A DNA stretch of 64,000 bases from Metellina segmentata (GCA_947359465.1 OX375879.1:15896298-15960297); one strand, 5' to 3'. Shown: positions 20,791-31,960, counted from the stretch's first letter. Translations and numbers: made by a program. Notes: generated by a model not told the origin, from the letters alone.

Positions 20791-21045
20791 ATGACGGATG
20801 CATCGGGCCCAACGAGAAGCAATTATGTCTGGGGACGGGAGTTTGGGACGCTTTTAATTACTTTGTATCGTGATTATCCTGAGTTGTGGAAAGTTAAGTC
20901 AAATTATTACTTAAACAAAAACAAAATATTGCTTTGCAAAATATGGTTAATGTGTCACAATACAAACCAGATTATACTGAGGGAAAATTAAAACAGAAAA
21001 TTAATATTCACGTCCCTTCGAAAAACATTGACCGAACTAGATTCA
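20791..21045 (+). pseudogene. MADF-domain relic
   Basis: MTDASGPTRSNYVWGREFGT continues as LLITLYRDYPELWKVKSNYY LNKNK, the opening helices of a MADF (Myb/SANT-like) DNA-binding domain, including the conserved L-W pair. A one-base shift in 'aaaacaaaatatt' moves the reading to ALQNMVNVSQYKPDYTEGKL KQKI, the rest of the domain. MADF proteins are either host transcription factors or the second protein of PIF/Harbinger transposons. Downstream the sequence decays before a SINE. One frameshift makes this a pseudogene unless an intron hides there. Confidence 0.55.
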
Positions 21046-21143
21046 CCGGTTGATTGAAGCTATATTGAAGCACCTATCAATCGAAACCGTCAATCACATT
21101 GACAATAAAATTGATCGTATAGGGAGCCCCTAACATACATCGG

Positions 21144-21233
21144 TTCTCTTTGTACACGACGGTCTGATTAGATTCGAACTCGTAACTCTCTGGTTGCTAA
21201 TCTGTTACTCTTCCACCCGACTATCGCTGCCCT
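21144..21233 (-). mobile_element. SINE head A fragment (5' end only)
   Basis: On the minus strand 'gagggcagcgatagtcgggt' leads through 'ggaagagtaacagattag' to 'gttcgaatc' and 'gaccgtcgtgtac', then stops. It is followed by a separate SINE body at 21262. Confidence 0.65.
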
Positions 21234-21261
21234 CATAAATTCAAAAGACCGTTTATTTTTA

Positions 21262-21433
21262 CTGACAAAGCTCAAGGAAAAAATCTCATAGGGAAATTTC
21301 CGAGGACAACGCCTCATCATTTTGAACCATGGTCTGATGACGAGGCAATACCTGAGCTGGCACTCCACTCTCCAAAGTTCCAGACCACGCTATTATAAGG
21401 ACATTGAAGGTCATGACAGATTTAGCGCACGTT
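21262..21433 (-). mobile_element. SINE body inserted with a 19-bp target duplication
   Basis: A perfect direct repeat, AAAAGACCGTTTATTTTTA, at 21243-21261 and 21434-21452 flanks a SINE body that lacks its tRNA-like head. This is the signature of a 5'-truncated target-primed insertion. The 3' end departs from the consensus after 'cctcggaaatttccc'. Confidence 0.8.
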
Positions 21434-21452
21434 AAAAGACCGTTTATTTTTA

Positions 21453-21900
21453 TTTTCATAACTATGCACAAACTTGCAAATGCCCCATTGTGAGAAAAAG
21501 TCATTTGCGTGAACGCGCACGTCTCGCAATGAGTGTGTTAATCGCCGTACATTTTTATGGCCGTTCAGCAGCGTCGCATCCCGAGAAGCAGACTTCCCGT
21601 AGCCCTCAACGTTCGCGGCTTGTTTCATTAGAGGTCGCTCTGTTTGTGTACAGCGCGTTGTTTAATTAGCGAGTCAAGAAGCGGCAGCAGATGCAGCAGC
21701 ATCAGCTTCTCCTCCGAATGACGGAGGCAATCCGGATGCCCCATCCATAATGGATGAGGAAGAGGAGGTGGTCACATCACGTATTCATTTGTTTTCCGTG
21801 ACGAATGCTTCCCCTTCCTCCCACGGCCGAATCTGACAGGTTGAATCTCTCACCTGCCACCAACGGCGGAAGAGCAAATGGAAAAATGCGAGAATCGAAA
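21453..21900. other. Unique stretch, no gene
   Basis: GC-richer than average around 21.5-21.8 kb, with a 'cagcagatgcagcagcatcag' run near 21685. Frames on both strands overlap and resemble nothing known. Confidence 0.3.
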
Positions 21901-21934
21901 ATAACTTTGAGTGTGTATGTGATACGGAAATCGA

Positions 21935-22024
21935 CATTTTTTGTTCATTATCGAATGGCAACAACGAATATGAACAATATAAAATCAACGTTTTTAGTTC
22001 GGCTCCGAATGGCAGCAACAGATA
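21935..22024 (+). repeat. Tandem repeat, left part (~55-bp unit), interrupted by a Helitron
   Basis: 'cgaatggcaacaacgaatat' with 'gaacaatataaaatc' is repeated, then broken after '...cagata'. It resumes at 23687 ('tacataatataaaatcg', then 'cgaatggcaacaacgaattc'). Confidence 0.7.
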
Positions 22025-22138
22025 TCTATATAAATAAGAATGGAGTGTTTGTTTGTACATTCAATATTTTCGACCCATTTCAAGTTTTCTATCCGTTTTG
22101 GACCCTTCTGATGCCGAATCCGTCTTTTTCTCGTTTGG

Positions 22139-22172
<34 letters not shown>
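22139..22172. repeat. (TGTC)n microsatellite
   Basis: About eight units near the 5' end of the Helitron. Similar 'ctgtctgtc' words occur at 22276. Confidence 0.9.
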
Positions 22173-22173
<1 letters not shown>

Positions 22174-23040
22174 ATGTTGTGCCCTATACACGTCCACGCG
22201 GTTTAAGATATTTTCATGAAAATTTGCATACAGTGAGTACTTATCTTCATTTAGTGAGTGGCATTGGTTGCGAAAGTCTGTCTGTCCGTCTTTCTGTTCT
22301 ATGCTCGATTTTGTGTTAGTGTGTTTGTGTAGACATCACATGAATTGTATTCCAGATATTTTATTGCATTGTATTTTATTTTATACATTATCTATTAGTT
22401 TAGTAAATGCAATATTAAACATTTCTTTATTGTTATATTTAGTTGAGTTTCATGCTAAAACACCTGAGTAAGTATACTTAAACCAACCATAATTTGGTAG
22501 TTTGGGAAAAATTGGAATGTCTATTGAATATTACGATTACTTCGATTGCTTTACCAGTACTGCTGAAAAAGTAATTATTCTTCAAAAATTTTTTTTTTTT
22601 TATGGAATTTCATCTCTGATACTTCATTTATTTCGAGTCTTATTTTTATTCTTTGCGCAATGAAAACGATTTAAGAATATTTGGGACAGACGATATTTTT
22701 CAATGAAACGTGAATGAACAAGATCGCGCGATCAGTGATATTTTTTCTGGTTCTTTCGCTCTGAATTAATTTCACATTTCTAAATTTTGTACACTTTTAG
22801 TTGTAAGTTGTGGCAACTGTGCGAGATCAAGAGATAAAATTGAATCACAAATTAATATCTTTAGAACAATTTTTTGCGACATCTTTTTTTTTGTTTTACT
22901 TCGCTGTTTCCTGTTTTAAATATTTATTATTTTAATAAATGTGTTTTCCTTCTCATCACACGCAACAGCACCACAAATTATTAGACTTAAAAATGTTAGG
23001 TAAGTCAGTATAAATTTTCAGTAAATTTTAAGTGTAATAC

Positions 23041-23180
23041 CATTATTGAAAGAATAATGCCGTTATTTAAAGAATAATGCCGTTATTGAAAGAATAATGA
23101 CGTTATTTATAGAATAATGCCGTTATTTAAAGAATAATGCCGTTATTTAAAGAATAATGCCTTTATTGAAAGAATAATAA
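23041..23180. repeat. Seven-unit 20-bp satellite inside the Helitron
   Basis: Seven consecutive 20-bp units of the type CGTTATTTAAAGAATAATGC, with one to three changes each, exactly in register. Internal satellites are common in Helitrons. Confidence 0.95.
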
Positions 23181-23686
23181 TGCTTATTAATCCAAACTGG
23201 AACTTTTTCAAACATTAAAAAATTCGTTGTAATAATGACATTAGAAGATTGCAAAATTTCACAATGTCGCATACCGGAGGCAAGAGTGCCACAAGTAAAA
23301 AAATATTGTTTTGTTGACTATGAGTGCGAGAGCACTCGCCGTAAATCGTATTTTTAATTAATTGAGTTGAACATGAAAATAACTTAAGAAAGGGAATTCC
23401 AAATCTTCCTATAAATCGTCTTTTATAGTAGTAACCTTAGTATCACCTTTCGTCATTTTGTAGCTTTGTCATACAGCAATTGTGCGATGTATGTGAAATG
23501 TATTACATGAATGGATATGCATGTGTAGGATTTGTGTCCAAAGTAAGTTGTAGAAAATATAAAGATGGCGAAAGATGTTAAAATAAATTTTTATTCTACA
23601 AAAAACGTAAGTCATTATATATTTTGATTATCTCTTCAATCTAGAGTAAACCAATTCAAACCGAGTAAGGTCGGGTATTTTGCTAG

Positions 23687-23770
23687 TACATAATATAAAA
23701 TCGAGGTTATTTGTTTAGTGTCGAATGGCAACAACGAATTCGAACAATATAAAATTGATCATTACGTAAG
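23687..23770 (+). repeat. Tandem repeat, right part
   Basis: Continuation of the ~55-bp unit broken at 22024. It supplies the empty-site sequence for the Helitron. Confidence 0.65.
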
Positions 23771-23818
23771 TTTTGCAGCTTAGTTTAAATATGCTTCTTT
23801 TGAGCTAGTTAGCAACAT

Positions 23819-23978
23819 GAGTGTGGGATGCTACTGAGGTGTTGCTTTCGGTATCTGACCTTGGTTCTAAAAAATGACGAGGCGTGGTCCTGGGATTTGG
23901 GATTCATCGCGGACCGTAACTAATAGCATAATGTATTTTTTGCTACAATGCGATTAAAAAAAAAAAACTACCTACCAC
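23819..23978 (+). mobile_element. SINE 3' half
   Basis: It begins in the body ('gagtgtgggatgctac') and ends 'tgcgattaaaaaaaaaaaac' with 'tacctacc'. The head is absent. Confidence 0.65.
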
Positions 23979-25026
23979 AACATAGCGTAACGAATGACGA
24001 GGTTTAAAAAAAAAATATTTGCACACGTGTTCTCGAGAACTGTTACAGATACTCGCTATATGACCAGACAACGTCTAATTTTTCTACGCACCCTATCACT
24101 GTTTATCCCAGTGAAAATCCCCCTGTGTGTTGAGTGTAAAACTCTCTAATATTATAATCATCTCACAATTTTCTTAGGCATCTACAAGAGAAATATGTGC
24201 ATTCTAGTACAAACTCAATGTTTCTTGGACATACGAAACCTCTGCACGAAGATGAGCGAGAGAGAGAGAGAGCCTTAATATTCAAAGTATTCCAAAGAAA
24301 GGGCATATCCTTTTCAAGAAAAGATGCTTACTAAAAATTTAGTTTTTTGTCGAAAACCATGAAACGTGTCTCACAGGGAGGAGGAAAGGCTTTTTTCTCG
24401 AGGATTTTATTGTGAGGCTCACACATGAAGAGCCCCGAAATCTCGGTTATGAGTTTCTTTACAGCTCTTATTCCTGGCGCTGCCCCCAAATGGGATATGC
24501 CCTTCCATAATGCAAGGATTCCATTAAAAGAAGGGGGCACGGGGCCATAAAGCCAGCACAGCCCTGTCTGCTGGTTTTTTGCCCTCTAAGGTTCTTAAGA
24601 GGCGCCCTTTATACGACCCAGGGCAGTTGTAAAAAGCCCCGGCCAACGAGCCTTTTAGTATTACGTGTAAAAGATAAAAGCCCCACTCCGTGTCAGTCGG
24701 AGTGTGGTACTGCCGCTAATCCTGTCGGGGGGAAACAAAAGAAGAGGAAGCTTCGGCTGACTGGCTTTGCGAAGCTGACACTCTAAAAATTACTCATTCT
24801 CCAAGTCAAGGTGGTTGTTTTCGCGAGCACACGTTCGAAATGCCACATTGTGCGAGGATCGAGAAGCAACACACGAGGGATCCATCATTTCGTTGTATGT
24901 ACACAGCAAAATCAATTTTGAATAATTTTCAAACTATAGACATTATTTCCAAATGAATCACGGCCATAGTGTTTGTCTGCTGCCCAATGGGTCCCTATGC
25001 CAGTTTGTGTACTTGGTATTTTCATT
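23979..25026. other. Spacer with a GC-rich unique island (about 24.34-24.80 kb)
   Basis: The island has many CC/GG runs and 'ggccataaagcc'. A (ga)n run lies at 24250-24263. No protein similarity was recognised. Confidence 0.4.
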
Positions 25027-25311
25027 TGAATCGCACTGAAGCAACACAGCGGGCTCATGGTTACGGTCCTGGATCAACCCTCGAAGGAAGAGACCCGAGG
25101 ACAACACCACGTCACTTTGAACCACAGTCAGATGGCGGGTAGAACCTGAGCTGGCATCCCACTTTCAAAACTTTCACACGACACCAACGTGAGAACATTG
25201 TAGGCCACGACATATTTAACCTGCACCAGCCCACTTTGCACACGACGGTCTGTGGTTGGATTCGAACTCGTAACCCTTAAGTTATTCTCCCAACCGGGCT
25301 ACCCCTGCCCT
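25027..25311 (-). mobile_element. SINE, head A, complete
   Basis: On the minus strand 'gggcaggggtagcccggttg' (A box) and 'gagttcgaatccaacc' (B box) lead through the full body to 'ttcagtgcgattcaaatg' near 25027. It faces the next copy head to head, 145 bp away. Confidence 0.85.
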
Positions 25312-25456
25312 CTGGTTTGCAATCGCATAGATGGTGATGATTTTCGATGTTCGGAGTGGCGGTCCTCCCTCCCAAAAACCCCCACTTAACGTGGTACCCA
25401 AGACTGGGCATTCTGCAAAGGTAAATATATATTTTATTGTTTGACAAGTATAAACA

Positions 25457-25719
25457 GAGTCGCAATAGCTCAGTTGGAAGAGCAACGGATTACAACCGGA
25501 GGGTTGCGTGTTCGTAACTCGGTTCAGCCAAAGACCGTCGTGTAAGTGAGGGATGCGAAGTACACGTTCAAACTGTCGTGGCCTCCCAATGACCTAACAT
25601 TGACGTCCTCAACTGATCGTGGTTCAAAATAACGAGTCGTTGTCCTTGGATCTTTCCCATCAGATTGGATCACGAACCGTCGCCATTAGCCAGTCTGTTT
25701 CTCCAGTCCAACCTACCAT
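25457..25719 (+). mobile_element. SINE, head A, complete reference copy
   Basis: The head carries the cleanest internal promoter in the window: A box TAGCTCAGTTGG, then 'gagcaacgg' and a B-box region 'tgttcgtaactc'. The common body follows ('aaagaccgtcgtgtaagtg', 'gtggttcaaaataacg', 'ggatctttccc', 'accgtcgccattagcc') to 'ctacca'. A tRNA-derived SINE is transcribed by RNA polymerase III from these boxes and copied by a partner LINE. The partner is not identified here: neither LINE 3' end in the window matches the SINE tail. Confidence 0.85.
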
Positions 25720-26456
25720 GTTATTTTTTATTTACTTTTTTAACGACATAAATTTCCTTTCGAACGAAGGTCGGCATTAGAATCCGGTCCCTAAAAAGTG
25801 TATCTTCCCCACAGTTCTTAACGCACACTTGTGGCAAATAGAATCAAGTTGAATAATGGTTTATTTTTGGGTTATTTCCAAACCTACTCTAAAATGACCT
25901 GCACTGTTTTGTGGAGGAACCCAAAAGCATTCATGTATCGCCACTCACGTAGAACCAAACCGTTCGGAGTTTCAACATGCAGTTTTAAAGTGGATTTATC
26001 TTCGTTCCTATTGCACTCTAAACGGAAAATTGGCTAACAAAGCTATAGATTACCCCTCGGAAACGAATTATTCCGAAGTCTAATAGATACTTATGCACAA
26101 AAAGAATGATGGCGCTGTCCTCTGAAGGACTCGCTGACTTCTTCCAAGCGTAGCAATTACAGAGACGAAGCCCTTCATTTAGTTATAGTTAAAAAGCCAT
26201 CCATCTTACGATAAGCGTTCTTTGGAGCCATTGTAATGAATATCGTCCCTTTACTTTGTTTCTAGAGATGGGAAAAAACCACTTTGGCCTGTTGCCAGCT
26301 TCCTCGCGTCAACGCTTCCATTGGAAAGGGTCAAAACGCAATTGCTCTCCTTTTTTCCTGCGGCTCCCCAAATGACAGATGCCACTGATCCCTGATGAAT
26401 GGAAAGGGCATTCAGAGGGACCATCTCAAAAAGATTTATTTAGAAGATTTTCTTCA
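25720..26456. other. Unique stretch, no gene
   Basis: A moderately GC-rich, repeat-free segment with an inverted pair 'cggaaacgaattattccg' near 26058. No recognisable product in the short frames. Confidence 0.35.
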
Positions 26457-26758
26457 GGTAGGTAGTTCATTACAGCCACACTGAAGCAACAAGACGGGCT
26501 ATTGGTGACGGTCCTAAATTCATCCCTATTTGAAAAATCCAACAACGCTTCGCAATTTTGAACCGGGGTCAGATGACGCGTCGAACAACACCTGATCTGA
26601 TACTCACAATCTACAAACTACCCCACCATGCCATCCTTAGGACGTTTGAGATCACGAGAGATTGAACGTGCACCAGCAGCCGCGTACACGATCGTATTTG
26701 ACTAGACCTAGTTTCGCTCTCGCAAACCTCCGGTTGCTAATCTGTTGCGGGTATTGCA
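26457..26758 (-). mobile_element. SINE, head A
   Basis: 'aggtaggtagttcattacag' at the 3' end; the body is diverged. The head is cut at 'caacagattagcaaccggag', so the first 20 bp or so are missing. Confidence 0.75.
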
Positions 26759-26917
26759 GACCAATCGTACTTGGCGAGGTTTTAAGCCACACGAATATCG
26801 TACAGATTCTATTTATCGAGAGGATCAAATTTGGTTCAAAGTTATACAAAGAATCTGAAGGTTCCAGAACGGCTATATGCTTCTGGAAGTGTTGGATTGG
26901 GTTTTGTATGGTCCAAT

Positions 26918-27072
26918 AGTCATATTTGGCAGCCTGCGCCAAATACAAGACAGATAAGTAATGGACATTCACATCAAAGGAGAGTTTTACTAACCTGAAA
27001 AAAAATATCACTAAAGTTAACTAGAAGTAGATCCAGGCAAGAATTGAACCTACGCTGCCTTTACCACGCAGC
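26918..27072 (-). mobile_element. SINE family C, diverged
   Basis: 'ggcagcctgcgccaaataca', 'agtaatggacattcac', 'gagagttttactaac' and a head remnant with 'gttcaattcttgcc' (B box) near 27045. Confidence 0.6.
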
Positions 27073-27541
27073 GTATGAACAGCAATAAACATAACTATGT
27101 AATAAACACCACAGAAGAATATCGCACAGTAATGGGAGTAAAGTTAACGTTTCCATGCACAAACTATCTTTAGAATACAGGATTTGAAAGTTATATTTTC
27201 TTTCATGTGGAAAATCGCATTTTGATTCAGAAAAGAAACAAAAGAAAATGGAGAGGAATTATTTTTATAAACGTCTGGAGAGAACCCTGAACAAGACGGG
27301 AGAACCGTTCAGGAGACACATTTACAAAAGCCTAACAACCCTTTGCTACATGAGGCAATGTTTTTAAATATTGTAATCAAAAACAAATACTAGGGAACAG
27401 TAATTTAAAAATATGCACCTATTTGTAGGTCTTACACTAACAATTGAAGCGGTGCGCTTCATCATCATTTTATATACATAAATTGTGTCTTGTATTAAGG
27501 GTGTCATCATATTCGGTTAACCTATGTCCTGAGAAATGTCT
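27073..27541. other. AT-rich spacer, nothing recognised
   Basis: No repeat boundary or coding similarity seen. Confidence 0.3.
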
Positions 27542-27852
27542 GGGGGCCGTATAATCCAGTTGGAAGAGCAACGGATTAGCAACAAGTGTTCCGAGTTGGA
27601 AAGTGGGTCGAGTCAAACACCGTCGTGTGCACGGTGGCAGATGCACGTTAATCCACCGTGGCCTCTAATGTCCTCACGTTGGTGGGGCGTGGAAGTTTAT
27701 GGAGTTGGGTGCTATCTCAAGTGTTGTTCCAGTAATCTGACTGTGGTTCAAAATAACAAGGCGTTGTCCGCTGAACTTTCCATTCGTCATAGATCCCAGA
27801 CCGTCATCATTAGCGTATTGTGTTGCTCCAGTGCGGCGTTAATTAACTACCT
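27542..27852 (+). mobile_element. SINE, head A, complete
   Basis: 'ggggccgtataatccagttg', 'gagcaacggattagcaac', the body, and the tail 'gcggcgttaattaactacc'. The B box is lost. Confidence 0.85.
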
Positions 27853-28695
27853 TTAAAGACTAACGTCACACCTGTGAAGTCATTGGCATTTCAGAAAAGG
27901 CTTCTGCAGACATCACATGAACTTTGACTTAGAAAGTGTTAATATTTTATGATTCTTCAGGGTATTCAGCAACACATTCATTGCTTAAATTTGAATGGTT
28001 TACATCTTAGAATAGGTGATACAGCCAACACTAATGCCCTTAGCCTACATCTGAAGGTAGAAATAAGGACAGAAGTGTCGATGTTGAACCCACTTTGCAA
28101 CATGCTTAGAACTCTTTAAAAGTCGAGTCAATCGAACTTATGCTGGTGCAAACTTCTCCAGTCAGTAAATTTTGCTTTTGCCCTATTCATTCTTATTTTC
28201 TTTCTCCTGGCCAACATGTCCTTTCAAGGACACCACCAGTAACGTTTCTCGGAGATCCAATGATTCCCTACAACAACATTCATCAGCGTTGGCGACGTAT
28301 TAAAGAAATTGAAGAGTATCATTTCTACAGCAAAGTCAGATAGATGGAAATGATACTGCGCCAGTGATATTTCGATGTTATTTAAAACATTAAACACTAT
28401 CAAAATGTAATTCAATGAATAAAACCAAATACAAATTGCTACGCATTTCGTTAACCTTGTGAGTGTATACCTGTCGTCGAACTGTTACAGAGGAATACAC
28501 TTTCGATTACTGTACAGAACTTGGCCAGATCTAGATTTCATTCGGTTAAAAGAAACCACCCATAGGTAACTCACGGATGTGAAAATCTTTGAAAGATCTT
28601 TGTCAAAAAATGCGTTAATTAAATATTTGTAATCTAAAAAATCCCCTTCAGTGTGCGTTTTGCAGAGTTGTGAAGACAAACAGTTCTTTTTAACA
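27853..28695. other. Spacer, no gene recognised
   Basis: A 67-codon frame at 28140-28343 has a weak TPxHFLxGDP-like string but not enough to assign it. The rest is AT-rich. Confidence 0.3.
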
Positions 28696-29589
28696 TCTCT
28701 ACTATTATAAGAGAGGGTGTTCTGTCTGCGTGTGCGAGCGTGTATGTGGTGTCCAGATAAATCTATAGGACTTACAGTAATGAAATTGGGCACACAGTTA
28801 GTTCTAATTTCATGCCAATTTTGTGCGAAGCCCGAATTTTGAAATTTAGTCTAGAACATTTTTAATTAATTTATTGAGATTTATTTATTATTTGTTTTCC
28901 TTTGAAAGGTAACAGTTTGAAGAGATCACAGATTCTAAATTTATTCTTTTCTTTTCATTTCCTAAGCACAAGCAATTCCCAAAGTTAATAAAATATTTTG
29001 ATTTTTGTTTGTTCCTTTTTTATCCTTTAGTCCGTTTCTATCTTCGCGAATGTTAAAGATAGAGGTAAAATTTCAATCTGTCTGTGGATTTAAAACCTGA
29101 GCAAAATTTTCCACCAGATCGATATCTTAAATGTGATTTCCATTAAATAAATAAGTTTTCAATTGTAACTTATATTTTCGCAATACGAAATTGGTCGCAT
29201 TTAACAAAGATAATCATTACGAACACATAAAGGACTATTTGAGGTTTTCTATCTTCGCAATCGTTAAAGATAGAGTGAAAATTTTAACAGATTTAAAACG
29301 GATTTTAACGGATAACTTTACACCAGATGAATACCTCAAGTAGTCCGAATTTTCCGGAATTTCAAAATTGAATCGATGCCGTTAACTACACAATAGAGTT
29401 TTCCAACACATTGGAGACGTATTCATTCCACAATGATCAATGAGATGGAAGGAATGAGGCGACATGCCCGTGTCATGACGGGTGGAGATGGGATTCATTC
29501 TTAAAATTATTGTTTTTTCTTTTATTATTTTCAGTATCAGTAAAGACACAAAAAGAACTGTCACGGGCAACGCCGTGCTGGCCTCCTAG
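28696..29589 (+). mobile_element. Non-autonomous Helitron, family 1, complete (894 bp)
   Basis: It starts TCTCTACTATTATAAGAG after host A (28695). It ends with the hairpin cacggGCAACGccgtg, then 'ctggcctc' and CTAG at 29586-29589, before host T. The interior holds repeated blocks of the type 'aaattttccaccagat / aactttacaccagat' seen also in the 13.4- and 58.9-kb copies. Confidence 0.9.
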
Positions 29590-29918
29590 TAACACATAAA
29601 ATCAATAATTTTAAGGAGTGCTCATGTTGTCAGGAATATTCCGGACGATGACTTTTTTTCTTATGGTAGAAAGGCTTACAATATGCAGTTCATCCCCCCG
29701 AAATCATGCCCGAGGCAAAGCAATAATCAAGGAAGAAACAAAATTTGTAATAAACAGTTAAAATAAAAAATATTATGTATTTAATTTGACACAAAATAAA
29801 AAGTGACATTAAAAGCAAGGGGGTCGACAGTATTTCGGCGGAACAACGCGTAGTTAGCCTGGAGCGACTTCGTTAAAAGTAAGTGATGATAATACTGCTT
29901 AAAGATTTTATTTCTAAA
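29590..29918. other. AT-rich spacer
   Basis: Nothing recognised. Confidence 0.3.
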
Positions 29919-30345
29919 GTCACGTTCTCACGAATCAAAATTTAACTGTCCATGTATAGTTGGTCCACAAAAGTTGAATCGTAACTATAGCAAGAACCTT
30001 TGTTTCAATAGAGTTGATCCACTTTTTAGTGGATCAAAAAAAGTTTGACCCGTTCAAACTTTATCGTTCAAGTGATGAGTCATCCTCTATTTGCTTTCGA
30101 GTTTAAACTTGTCTTGAAACGTATGAACTTCAATTGACTGTCAAGTTCCCTTTCAGTTGATCACACCATGCGTGCATGTGTTTTTTTATATATAACATAG
30201 TTAAAAATATAAAATAGTTAAATAGTAAACAGCTAATAACTTTAAATAGTTAAAAAATTAACATCAAGTGGTCTCAAAGCATGATGCTAAAATTTTTAGA
30301 ACTGTATAAGCAGCAATATTGTCTTTGGAATCACCGTTTGGATAA

Positions 30346-30659
30346 GCCGACCAACCTGTCAGGTGATTAAGGTGTTAGCCTCTAGATCGGAAGGTTCCTG
30401 GTTCGAATCCGGGTCCGGGCATGGATGTTTGTAAGCGTATGGTGTAGAGGCGGCTGGTGCACCTGAAATCTGTCGTGGCCGAAAGTCCTCACGTTGGGTT
30501 GATGTGGGGTGTCAGCTCAGGTGTTGCTTCGTCATCTGACCTTGGTTCAAAATTACGAGGTGTTGTCCTCGGATCTTTCTCTCAAGGGACTGATCAAAGA
30601 CAGTCGTTAACAGCCCGTTGTGTTGCTTTAGTACGACGTTAACTAAAATTACCATTACC
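30346..30659 (+). mobile_element. SINE, head B, complete reference copy
   Basis: Head 'gccgaccaacctgtcaggtg' with a good B box GGTTCGAATCC, the linker 'gcatggatgtttgtaagcg', the common body and the tail 'gttaactaaaattacc'. TSDs ACCGTTTGGATAA (30333-30345) and ACCGATTGGATGA (30660-30672) match at 11 of 13 bases. This fixes both ends of the family and proves that head B and the common body move as one unit. Confidence 0.9.
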
Positions 30660-30700
30660 ACCGATTGGATGAATATAAAAATAGAGAAGCAAGATAAATG

Positions 30701-30723
30701 CTTTTTTTTTTTTGGGGGGGGGG
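30701..30723. repeat. Poly-T/poly-G run
   Basis: Uninterrupted T run followed by a G run in the nested-element region. Confidence 0.9.
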
Positions 30724-31004
30724 TTTACTGTCAAAAGAAATAGAAATTGCTGCTTTTACTATTGCTGATCGGAAAAACAAAATTAAGTTTCGATTTTTGC
30801 TCATGTTAAATAGAATTGTCTTTTTAGTTCTTTAATCAAAACTGCTACTATCTGTACATTTTCACCCACAGCTACTTTCGACGCCATTTTAAAACTGAAA
30901 CTGTTGATCAGTTTCTATTGAAATGTGTGAACAAAAAAATTCATATTCAACTTTTGTTGATCAACTATGATTGGTCAATTAAACTTGATTCGTGAAAACG
31001 CTCC

Positions 31005-31960
31005 TTTATCGATTTGTTTCAACTGTGGCCAAGATTTTATGTTTGAGGCTTTTATAAAACAGACCATCAGTTTAAGGTATCCGAACACGTTCGAGACCCT
31101 ATTTTTTAAATGTGGTATCGAAACATTTTAATGATATTTTTATATTTAGTATTATTGAACAATAGCATTGGGCTGTAAATATTTAAAATATATATTAATA
31201 ATTTTGTAAAAATGATTATTATTTATGAAATTTTAAAGAAATTTGTCAAAACCTTTAAATGTGCTACATGAAAATCTATGCAACCCATTTGCAAAACGAT
31301 GCTACCAAAATAAACTACATGCAATTTTCTAGGGATTGAACAAGATTCAAAATGATATTTAAATAAACAAAAATTGTACAAGCGATTGAAACATAAATAC
31401 AAAATTTTGATAGTTCTTCAGTCCTATTTCTTAAATAAATGGCCATAATTTAAAAACTTTCCAACCGATCATAATTATTGTAGTACCTTTTCTAGACAAC
31501 ATTATAAATAATAAATTCTTAAATATTTACGAGATTCCATCAATAACTTTTTGTGTTGTAACATTTGAAGTGAGAAAATAATGGATAGATATTAATTTAG
31601 AGTAAAAAGTAGTTTGAAGGGTATCGTTTACTCTCTTGCTTTTACTGTTTGTGTCAACAATTTTGTTCTTCACTTCTCTTCAAAAATGTTCACACTATTT
31701 CCAAAACAGAAACCATTTAAACATTAGAGAAATTTTCTAAACTTATATTTGCAAAAAAAGCAAATTTTAAATTTAAATTTTGATACGATTTTGAACTTTT
31801 AACGGCTACTATATCTCTGCAACTAATTAACTTAGGGAAAAAAATAAAATTTATTTTGGAAGGTCAAATAAATACTCTACCAAAAAAGATCAGACATTTT
31901 TTTGGAATTTTTGGTCAAAAATGACATTTCTAACGTGTTTGTATACCTTAAAGGCTTTTG
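31005..31960. other. Strongly AT-rich spacer
   Basis: No repeat ends or coding similarity. It contains 'aactgtaat / atctctgcaac' type words also seen near 58.6-58.8 kb, so it may be a very old repeat. Confidence 0.3.

Larger units (their letters stand above)
22025..23686 (+). mobile_element. Non-autonomous Helitron, family 2, complete (1662 bp)
   Basis: It starts TCTATATAAATAAGAATGG after A and ends with a hairpin (accgagtaaggtcgggt), then TTTTG and CTAG at 23683-23686 before T. The flanking tandem repeat closes up without loss or duplication when the element is removed, which confirms both ends. It contains a (tctg)n run at 22139-22172 and a 20-bp satellite at 23041-23180. No Rep/helicase is seen. 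Confidence 0.85.
29919..31004. mobile_element. TIR transposon of unknown superfamily with a nested SINE
   Basis: Inverted ends share CGTT-TCACGAATCAA and then a further ~45 bp including CAAAAGTTGAAT. Copies of the word GTTGATC(A/C)AC occur near both ends in both orientations, as transposase binding sites would. No TSD is obvious (8-bp flanks match poorly) and no transposase is present. The head-B SINE at 30346 lies inside. Confidence 0.65.

Noticed and set aside
21994..22319. Frames with repeated SVCLSVCL/TDRQTDRQ
   Set aside because: They translate the (TGTC)n microsatellite of the Helitron.
23041..23180. CRISPR-like array
   Set aside because: Units are contiguous 20-mers without spacers, inside an arthropod Helitron.
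25457..25530. Possible true tRNA gene
   Set aside because: The A and B boxes are present, but the cloverleaf does not close and the sequence continues into the SINE body. The same holds for the other tRNA-like heads.
28140..28343. Frame ending TFLGDPMIPYNNIHQRWRRI, resembling the end of a BEL/Pao integrase
   Set aside because: Only a short, weak resemblance (TP-x-HFL-GDP, then RW); no upstream integrase or protease was seen.
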